Source: Clonostachys chloroleuca (taxonomy: Eukaryota; Ascomycota; Sordariomycetes; Hypocreales; Bionectriaceae). From it: 64,000 bases of DNA. Each line of letters starts with the position of its first letter. The first letter of the stretch is position 1. Below the pieces are notes generated by a model. That model was given only the letters and a program-made list of their open reading frames with translations, was not told the DNA's origin and searched no databases. Positions 56,928-64,000 of the stretch are shown here, piece by piece. Where the stretch lies: contig JBANAY010000003.1 in assembly GCA_037952775.1 (NCBI GenBank), forward strand, positions 31,744,001 to 31,808,000, given 5' to 3'. Both the position numbers and the translations under genes were made by a program.

Positions 56928-59414
56928 CTAACCTGCCGCCCTCCTGGCTTTTTCACGGTCAATCTTCTTGAAGAACGCACTGCTCTCCTTCTTCTTGCCC
57001 TTCTTTAGCGACTGATTCAGCCTCTTGTTCTGTTCGATGTATGCCATGTCTTGCCCGCCGCTCAGCTCTCCGAGCGTTCCGGCTGTCCGGCGAGCCGCGC
57101 CCTTCTTCTTCGTCTTACGACCCATCGTTCCACTATGGAACAAATCATCCGTGATATCTTCGTCCTCCATGCCCTCGTTCTCCACCAGCACCTTCTGCAG
57201 GAGCTCGCGCCGCTCCCCTGGGGACGCGAATGCCAGGCCGGGTGTTTTCTCGATGTTAGCCAACTGTGTAATCACCTTGAAGGCGTACCCCTGATCTACC
57301 AAGAATGCCTGCCGCTTCGAGGAGAAATACATCTCCTGTGTATCCTTGGACACCAGCGAATAAAAGAACGCGTTAAAGCCTTCATCATTTCGCCTCTTGG
57401 CCCGTAGAATACGCCCCAGTCTCTGAGCCTCCTGACGCCGGGATCCGTAATGAGAGGAAATTTGGATAAGACACGTAGCCTCGGGCAAGTCGAGCGAGGT
57501 GTCACCGATTTTGGATAGGAAAAGGGTGTTCACGTTCGGGTTATGCTGGAAATTTTCCAAAACCTGCAAGCGCTCAGCCTGCCCGGTGCCTCCGTAGATG
57601 TAAGCTTTGCCGAGCTTGAGCGCATATGCCTTCAATGCGTACACATTATCTGAGAATACGATAATCTTGTCGCCTCTGGACTCGTGGTAGTTAATGAGAT
57701 ATTGGCAAGCTTGGAATTTCCGTGGATTCATGATGTAGAGCAAGCCCTTCTTTCGCGATGGTGCTCGAAGGTACTCGTCATAGAACTCGGTCGGCATGGG
57801 GCACCAAACTTCAGCGCACTGCACTCGGGCAATGTGACCCTGTTTGGACAGCTCCATCCAGTTCGCTTCAAATAGCTTCGGGCCAATCAGGAAGTTAAGA
57901 TCGGAAATCTTGTCATCCTCACGAAGGAGCGTAGCTGTAAGCCCCAGCTTGGAATGGGTTTTGATCGACGAGGTGACTTTGCGAAAGATATTGGCCGGGA
58001 CAACGTGAACCTCGTCCAACAACATCAAACCCCATTCACGGCCTGTCAAGAACTTCATCATCTTATCCGCATCATAAGACCGGGCTCTTGATTGTGTAAC
58101 CATGGAGTAGGTGGTGACAATAATTCCAGTGCTTCCAGTGAAGACGTTTCCCTTCGAATCAGACGTGAAAGCAACGATATCGTCCGGGTTGATGTTAGAC
58201 CACTTTAAGAATTCGTTACGCCATTGCACGACTGACATAGAGCTGGTGCAAAGGACAATAACGCCCTTCTTGATAGTGCAAGCAGCTGTGATTCCCACCA
58301 GAGTCTTACCAGCACCACAAGGTAATACGATCAGACCACTCTTCGCTCGACCGTTACCAAACATCTTGCTTAGACTCTTCTCCTGATATGGCCGAATCTG
58401 GGTACCGGGCTTGAGATCGATGTCCAAATTGGGATTCACTTCATCCCTTCGGAAATCGTACTCTTCCAGAACCGGATACCCCAGGTTCAGACACTCTTTC
58501 TGGACCGTCTCAACGTCCCGGTCGGCAATCTCGAAGGAGTGTGTGACTTCTTGATCGTCATCATCCTCCTCGTTGAGGGTCGCGAAAACATCGCTTTCTT
58601 GGACCGGCTGGCCTTCCTGTCCCTCCCCACCGCCTTGCTGCAAACCGTTGGCTTGTTTCACGCCAGCAGCGTTCTTTGTACCAGGAATCACCAGACCGCC
58701 GATCTTGGGAGCTGCTGATGTCGTGATCTCTTCTGTACCTTGTACTCTCAGAGGCCCAATCTTGGGATTCTTGAGTAACGTCTGGAGCATGTTGGGATCC
58801 GGGCTTTCCACATAGTACTTGGTATTCTTGAGGACTAGTTTGACCTTGCCGTAACTCTGTGTGCAGCTCGTGATGAACGTTCGAATCTCCTCGGGCAAGG
58901 GTGTCTTGAGGAACCGCTGGAGCGTGTTGATGATATCCTGCGGCGACAGACCGACGGAGACGGCGGCGTAGAGACTGTGCGTTGTGAGGGCGTACTCGTG
59001 CATGAACGTCGGTCGTGACAACGGCTCGGCGATGGTAATCAGGAAATCCTGGGCCTGCTCGGCGAGCGGATTAAAGCTTTCCAGGATGATTCTACCCTTT
59101 TGCGGATCGATCCAGAGTGGCCGGTTCTGGTGATCCTTTTTCAGGTCAAGATACGAGAAGTCATGGTCACCAAAGATGTGCGGCAGTGGCTCGCGAATGT
59201 GATGTTTTTTCTGGTAGTGCTCGAGCGAGAAGATATCTATGTTCTTGTCGATATCGCGCTCCAGGACCTCGTCGACCGGCCCGTCATCCTCCTCCACCTC
59301 ATCGGCGCTTTCGTAGCTGCGTGGTGTCCCAGCGCCGGGAGTCGACATGCGTGACGACCTTCCCGCCTTAGCGCTCGGCTGCGCCGCCGGGGGCGCTTTT
59401 CTTTTCGGTGGCAT
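56928..59414 (-). CDS. ssl2: TFIIH subunit XPB/Ssl2, DNA translocase
   Basis: Core TFIIH ATPase that opens promoters and acts in nucleotide excision repair. Single exon of 828 residues, the usual fungal length. A basic N-terminus ([18 protein letters not shown]) leads to the damage-recognition-like domain ([20 protein letters not shown]). Helicase motifs follow: [19 protein letters not shown], Walker [12 protein letters not shown] near residue 368, [14 protein letters not shown] near 466, and the RED motif in [13 protein letters not shown]2 has [57 protein letters not shown] and [20 protein letters not shown]. The tail (GSLRKG-type basic region, [21 protein letters not shown]) is typical. The promoter is shared divergently with the CHY zinc-finger gene. 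Confidence 0.98.
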   Translation of the reverse strand: MPPKRKAPPAAQPSAKAGRSSRMSTPGAGTPRSYESADEVEEDDGPVDEVLERDIDKNIDIFSLEHYQKKHHIREPLPHIFGDHDFSYLDLKKDHQNRPLWIDPQKGRIILESFNPLAEQAQDFLITIAEPLSRPTFMHEYALTTHSLYAAVSVGLSPQDIINTLQRFLKTPLPEEIRTFITSCTQSYGKVKLVLKNTKYYVESPDPNMLQTLLKNPKIGPLRVQGTEEITTSAAPKIGGLVIPGTKNAAGVKQANGLQQGGGEGQEGQPVQESDVFATLNEEDDDDQEVTHSFEIADRDVETVQKECLNLGYPVLEEYDFRRDEVNPNLDIDLKPGTQIRPYQEKSLSKMFGNGRAKSGLIVLPCGAGKTLVGITAACTIKKGVIVLCTSSMSVVQWRNEFLKWSNINPDDIVAFTSDSKGNVFTGSTGIIVTTYSMVTQSRARSYDADKMMKFLTGREWGLMLLDEVHVVPANIFRKVTSSIKTHSKLGLTATLLREDDKISDLNFLIGPKLFEANWMELSKQGHIARVQCAEVWCPMPTEFYDEYLRAPSRKKGLLYIMNPRKFQACQYLINYHESRGDKIIVFSDNVYALKAYALKLGKAYIYGGTGQAERLQVLENFQHNPNVNTLFLSKIGDTSLDLPEATCLIQISSHYGSRRQEAQRLGRILRAKRRNDEGFNAFFYSLVSKDTQEMYFSSKRQAFLVDQGYAFKVITQLANIEKTPGLAFASPGERRELLQKVLVENEGMEDEDITDDLFHSGTMGRKTKKKGAARRTAGTLGELSGGQDMAYIEQNKRLNQSLKKGKKKESSAFFKKIDREKARRAAG

Positions 59415-59795
59415 TGTGAATTACGGATTAGAGTGCAATGCCAACCAGAAAATGCAGCCACGGCTAAAGATACCGCGTCGTGAGATGATGAAAGCGACGA
59501 GTCCTGATGAAGAGGCTCACTTTGAAGGAGAACAAAAGTTAAGTCCAGGCCACCGGGCTGAGCTGAGTTGATGTGTCAGCGGAGACCCCTAGAGATACGC
59601 CTAACGGCAGGCAACAGGCAGCACCTGGCAGGTTCCGCGCCGCGCTTCTCGGAGGACCCCGCTAAAACTTGGGGTAATACCACCACTACGAACAAACGGA
59701 TCCTCAAGCCACAATTTTAACTTGCGACTTCGCGTTGAGTAATACCTCCAAGCCACAACCAAGACTAAACGCGGACGTGGAAAAGATTATAGACC
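59415..59795. promoter_or_regulatory. Bidirectional promoter ssl2 / CHY zinc-finger gene
   Basis: Only 381 bp separate the two divergent start codons, so both promoters must lie here or extend into the 5' UTRs. No gene between them. Confidence 0.6.
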
Positions 59796-60285
59796 ATGTG
59801 GTATGAGAGCTCCAAATGAAAGCTTACCTTGCTCCTTCGGATGTTGGGTGTTAACTGTTTACCAGCAAGCATATCCTCAACGCCCAGGTTGCGATTCGCT
59901 CGCCCTGCTGTATGGGCTCCCGACGACCCCTTCCGAACTGCGTCTTCTAACTCGTAATAAAACAGGCAAGAAGTGGTTCGACTGCGCCCAGTGCCACCAC
60001 GAACAGGAGTCTCATGAGCTCCAGCAGGCCCTCGAGATGGTGTTTGCTTGCAAGAAGTGCAAGAAGTGCTTCCGAAAAGACGCCCAGGAGTTCGAGGAAA
60101 GCGACGAATACTGCCCCCACTGCGACAACCACTTCGTGATTGATGCGAAGACACCCAAGGCTGCCCTTACCGTGGAGAGCGAGGACGTGAGGATGGACAA
60201 CAAGATGCTCAGGGACGAGCGGGTAAAACAAAAGGACTACAGGACCATCTTCGACCCCACGGAAGAGGCCGACCAACTGGGGTAG
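59796..60285 (+). CDS. CHY-type zinc-finger protein (Hot13-like), 5-nt first coding exon
   Basis: Small protein of 122 residues. Coding exons are 59796-59800 (ATGTG only), 59866-59909 and 59966-60285. The 65-bp intron has donor GTATGA and acceptor ACCAG; the 56-bp intron has donor GTATGG and acceptor AACAG. The joins build MCKHILNAQVAIRSPCC followed by KKWFDCAQCHHEQE. Zinc ligands then appear in order: C2 and H4, the CC pair near 16-17, CAQCHHE, FACKKCKKCF and YCPHCDNHF. That is the CHY-finger ligand order. The C-terminus has the conserved-looking DNKMLRDERVKQKDYRTIFD. Hot13 relatives act in zinc removal from intermembrane-space chaperones; that function is only inferred here. Convergent with PRE6 (159-bp gap). 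Confidence 0.88.
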
Positions 60286-60444
60286 GCTGGTAGTTTGATG
60301 GAAGAAGAGATATAGCAAATACGCTCGGGCACGAGGGGGTTTCCAGGACATGAGCCTGGATTACATTTGATGATACATATGACGTAGCGAAATTCGAGGT
60401 TTAGACTGCCTTTGTCTATCAAAATAGTTTATATATTCCCGTAA

Positions 60445-61480
60445 TTATTCAGCAGCAGAATCCTCTTGGCTTCTCGTCAGGATAGCAGCGCTCCCAGTTC
60501 CTGGGGTCCGGCCAGTCTTCTTTTTGGCAGCCTCTTCCTGCTTCTCCTGCTCGATTTCCTTGACGTAGCCCTCGATCTCTTCTGTGTCCAACATTTCGAT
60601 CGCAGCGCCGGGAATCATCAGGGCGATCTCGATGTTCTTGGCGCCAGTCTGAACCACCTCAAGTAGTGACTTGATCGCCAGTCTGATGGTCGTCTCACGA
60701 TCCATGCCATCCTTGTAGTTGCGTTCCAGGAATTCCCGAACAGTCTTGCTCGACCTGCCGATGGCATTTGCTTTCCTATCGAACAATTAGATGACAGACC
60801 TCCCAAACCCACGATGTAATATTGCCTACCATGCGGAGTAGATACCAGAAGGTTCTGTCTGGTACAGTCTGGGGACCTTGCTTCCGTTGTCAAAGCCAAC
60901 AACCAGTGTGCTAATACCGAATGGGCGGACACCACCGGCCTGTGTGTACCGCTGCTGCACGCCGGCGACGTACTTGGTGATGTAGTCGATCGTGACGGGG
61001 TCCTCAACGGACAATCGGTGGGACTGGGCCTCTAAGCGAGCTTTGTCGACGAGAATTCGAGCATCTGCGTTGAGGCCGGCGAAGGCAAGGGCGACATGGT
61101 TGTCGAGAAGTTGAATCTTGGAGGGGGTAATAACGGGTGTCCTGAAGCTTCATGGCAGATCGTTTTTCGCATCCTAGCACTACTACATCCTCACCCTTCA
61201 CACCAACGGCACAGGTTCCTAGATTAGATGCACCATGAGCAACCAATCGACTGAGGGCACTTATGAGGCAATCAACCCACCTCGCTTCACTGCTTCGCCA
61301 GCATACTCGACTTGGAAAACGTGGCCATCGGGACTGCCTCATTGTTAGACGACGCTTTGTAAGCTGCTATTTGAAACGAACCTAAAGACTGGATATCGCT
61401 GTTAGTAAACGCAATCAAAGCTGCCATTAATTGATATCTCACTACATACCCGACAGCGCTCGGTCGTATCCGGAAGCCAT
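60445..61480 (-). CDS. pre6: 20S proteasome alpha4 subunit (PRE6), with 7-nt micro-exon and apparent +1 frameshift
   Basis: Alpha-ring subunit of the 20S proteasome, about 269 residues. Exons: 61450-61480 ([10 protein letters not shown]), 61382-61388 (7 nt, TCTTTAG), 61281-61333, 60830-61218 and 60445-60775. The 7-nt exon supplies V-F-S between ALS and [18 protein letters not shown], which is the invariant alpha-subunit N-terminus. Introns are 61, 48, 62 and 54 bp. In exon 4 the frame breaks after [11 protein letters not shown]: the strand reads CGTTATTACC where CGTATTACC would give [14 protein letters not shown]. One extra T (near 61132) therefore shifts the frame by +1. Downstream motifs are perfect ([50 protein letters not shown]). 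The C-terminus is E/K-rich. Confidence 0.93.
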
Positions 61481-62264
61481 GATAGTGTTCTTGCCTGTAG
61501 AGGTTGTGGATAAATGCGGACGGGGAAGAATAGGCCTCCGGCAATCTTAATGTGTGATGCTGGGTGTTGAGCGAGGTCAAGGCGGGATGTTGGCAACGAA
61601 GGAAGCTGAGGTCGGTGGAGCTTCGTCACTCCTGTAGCCTGCCTGCACGCGGTCCGACACAAGCTCACACTTGCCTGCGCTGCTGGCTGCCCGCCATCGA
61701 GCTGTATGTGGGGTTGGAGCTGTCGGAGGAAAGTTGATGCGGCCGACTGGAGCTTGCTTGTACCTTGCACCACTTAGACAACATGAAGCCCTTCCTTTCA
61801 ATCAACTTCATGATTCTTTTGTTAGGTAATGTGCTCGAGTTCTCTTTGATTTTTCATACCGTTATCATGTTTAAAGCTTTTCGATTTTCTCTTGAATTAA
61901 ACACTGGAATATGTCTTACTTTTTAGTCCACCTATCTGGTTTCCCACCTAATGCAACCCCTCGCCAGGAGGAGAAGTTGCCCACATGCAAGGAAACTCGA
62001 ATCCCAATTGCTGAGATGGGAAACGAGAACACTCAAGCCCCAAAATACCACCTTCATCGTCTCATGTACCAAGATTTATCCCATCGTTATATTTTTGCAA
62101 GCAGACCAGCTGCGCATGTAATGCTTGTTTAACAAATGCCCTTCACACACCTCTTGTGACGATCAAGTCACTAGGCAAAAGGAAATCCTTGCCCAGCTTT
62201 CTCCGGTTTACCCTTTTATACCGTCACGCCTCTGTAATCATACATCCCAATCTCTATGCAAAGT
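61481..62264. promoter_or_regulatory. pre6 upstream region and 3' flank of the Zn2Cys6 gene
   Basis: 784 bp between two leftward genes. It holds the PRE6 promoter and the 3' UTR of the regulator. A 73-codon frame from ATG 61911 shows no family features and is not called. Confidence 0.45.
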
Positions 62265-63971
62265 CTAAAATCGGGTGACTTCCACCCAACGGTTCTGCTG
62301 CAGCACAGCCGCCACATTCTCGACCTTGTCAACCAGTCGGGATTCGAAAGCCTCAAGCCAGAGTATCTCAGGTAGGCAATCCTGCGTCGTGAGGTTGATA
62401 TCCCGGTATAGCTCCAGGGCAATCGTCATGGGAGCGAGGAGCAGGTTCGGCTGCACCGTGCTCTCCAGTGTTGACTCGAGGCCCCGGCAGATGCTGGCCG
62501 CCAGATCCCGAGTCTGCTGATACCGCGTCAGGTCAATCTGTAGGTTGGGCGGCAGGTCGGGCCATATGTCCGCGTAGGAGTCGACCACGGGCTCGTATAT
62601 GACTCGGTGGAGGCAGTCGACGCATCTCCGGAACCGGATCTGGGACATCCAGTAGTACAGGAACATGAGGCCGGTCAGGCTGTCCTTGAACGAGTAGGAG
62701 TGGGCAAATGCCACCTCCCCGTTGGATGTCAGTAATTCGCCAGCCCAGTAGCTCACGGGTTGCTCCCCGGTCTGGTTATGGGCTAGGCCGAGCCACTCGT
62801 CAAATCGTGCCTCGAGGAGAAGGCAGGTGTGCAGGAGATCTTGTGCTTGGTGGCGTCGCGGCAACATCGGTTGCATCGTCATGATCTGGTCAGTGTGGTG
62901 GAGCGTCCCGGACAGGAGCGCAATGAGATCGAGAAGCTGATCGAAAAGCGGCTTCGGGTAGAGTTCCCACGGAACTGTCTGCCACAGGGGCTCGGATAAG
63001 AAAGTTGATTGTCTTCTTAACAAGGCAGAGCTCAGCTATCGACCCAAGTTAGACTATGCGCTTCTCCTCGTTGTCAACAGTACTCTTCCATGATAGACTT
63101 ACAACTAGTGGCCGATAGACCCTCACAAAATAATGGTGGTTCGGGAAGGCCTTGAAGTTCTCCGGCCCTGCGCTTTGCACGGGGTCCGGATTAGTGTTGT
63201 TGAATGTCGGAAACCCCTGGGTCTGGAAGGTATGCTTCTATCGGTATTAGCCAGGCTGCTTTGACTCCCTCAAGCAGCATCATCACAGAATATCTCACCT
63301 CGAACAAGAAGGCGCAGAAATTCCCCCCGTTGGCTTCCTCTCCAGGATAGTGTGTACTTACGAGGCAATGAGCCTGGACGCTGAAATCGTCACATCCCGG
63401 AAGTGACGGGAGTTCAGGAGGGGTAGTTGGAACAAAAGACACCTTGAATCTGGCATCATCTCCAGAGTCGTCCTCTTCTCGAATGACAGTCTTGAGAGGA
63501 GTCTGTAACGCAGTGAACAGCACCTGCGACTCGGTGCCGTTGCTGGAGAGCCCGATGAAGTCGTCCCAGGCCGAAGTTAACGGATAGGTTGGGACAAACG
63601 ACGCACTGGAGCTCCGGTTGCTTTCCTTGCCTATCGGCGTGCGGGACTTGGAACGTCTCTTTGACGTTGATGATGAGGCTGGTGACGAGCCGCTCCCCTT
63701 CTTGGGGTGTGACGAAACTCGGCCCTTGTTCTCGGGAGTGCCGGTTATGAACATCATCTCCCTCTCGTAACCTTCGCACTCTCTCCCGCTGGTGATACAT
63801 TTTGAGCATTTCGGACGCTCGTTGGTACACTGGAAAAAAGAGGTAAAATAGAACCATCAAGTCAGTCTTTGTCAAATCCGGCTAAAATCGATGTTCATGG
63901 TTTTGTCCTACCTTTACTCTCCGGCGCCTGCAAGTTTCGCAACCCTTGTATTTCCCGGGGACGCCAACCAT
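62265..63971 (-). CDS. Zn2Cys6 transcription factor
   Basis: Complete fungal binuclear-cluster regulator (498 residues) in four exons: 63912-63971, 63299-63829, 63103-63237 and 62265-63035. The cluster straddles the first intron: CETCRRRRVK in exon 1 and CTNERPKCSKCITSGREC in exon 2, giving C-x2-C-x6-C-x6-C-x2-C-x6-C. Introns of 82, 61 and 67 bp (donors GTAGGA, GTGAGA, GTAAGT) are all phase 0 and join FLFE-KHTFQTQGF and RPLV-LSSALLRRQ. After a basic serine-rich linker (SSTSKRRSKSRTPIGKES), the rest fits the helical fungal-specific regulatory region, including ELPSLPGCDDFSVQAHC and LTGLMFLYYWMSQIRFRRC. DNA target and regulon are unknown, and no pathway cluster lies beside it in this window. 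The start gives MVGVPGKYKG before the cluster, typical of the family. Confidence 0.94.
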
Positions 63972-64000
63972 TATGCCTGCCACTAAACGAATGAATGCTC

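Noticed and set aside
1..64000. CRISPR array, prophage, bacterial operon or secondary-metabolite cluster
   Set aside because: No direct-repeat array or phage/bacterial gene set exists; the spliced fungal genes explain the content, and no PKS, NRPS or terpene synthase was seen.

Overview
The window is nuclear DNA of a filamentous ascomycete (Pezizomycotina, probably Sordariomycetes). The signs are many short GT-AG introns of about 48-136 bp with fungal branch sites, roughly balanced GC content, gene pairs in every orientation, and a gene set of STE3-type pheromone receptor, Trk potassium transporter, Zn2Cys6 regulator, Erf4 and eukaryotic glutathione synthetase. I assign no genus.

Layout, left to right. 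3' part of THI6 (thiazole kinase domain, +); HEM1/5-aminolevulinate synthase (-); a 1,790-residue SNF2-family ATPase of the Rad54/ATRX type (-); GSH2 glutathione synthetase (+); RIM1 mitochondrial SSB (-); a tRNA-Lys(UUU)-like gene with an intron and a shortened T loop (+); STE3/PreA-type pheromone receptor (+); a DUF4203-like multispanning protein (-). Then a 6.3-kb stretch without recognisable genes; an unnamed membrane/coiled-coil protein (-); ERF4 (+); RCH1-type SBF transporter (+); GH1 beta-glucosidase (-); GFA/CENP-V protein (-); aldo-keto reductase (+); AMP-dependent acyl-CoA ligase (-). A 3.8-kb stretch with two decayed coding remnants follows; then a VPS9-domain Rab GEF (+); TRK1 (-); a 3.8-kb stretch without recognisable genes; SSL2/XPB (-); a small CHY zinc-finger protein (+); PRE6 proteasome alpha4 (-); and a complete Zn2Cys6 transcription factor (-).

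Most genes are housekeeping and I see no coherent biosynthetic cluster or defence system. The most notable signals concern sequence and gene structure. Five conserved genes show an apparent single-base frameshift: four look like one missing base in a run of five or six identical bases, and one like an extra T in PRE6. The tRNA-Lys lacks four T-loop bases that would carry the B box. Two genes use extremely small coding exons (5 nt and 7 nt). One decayed reading frame is interrupted by a single TAG. Exon joins were worked out by hand from splice signals, phase and family resemblance; no search or alignment was run.
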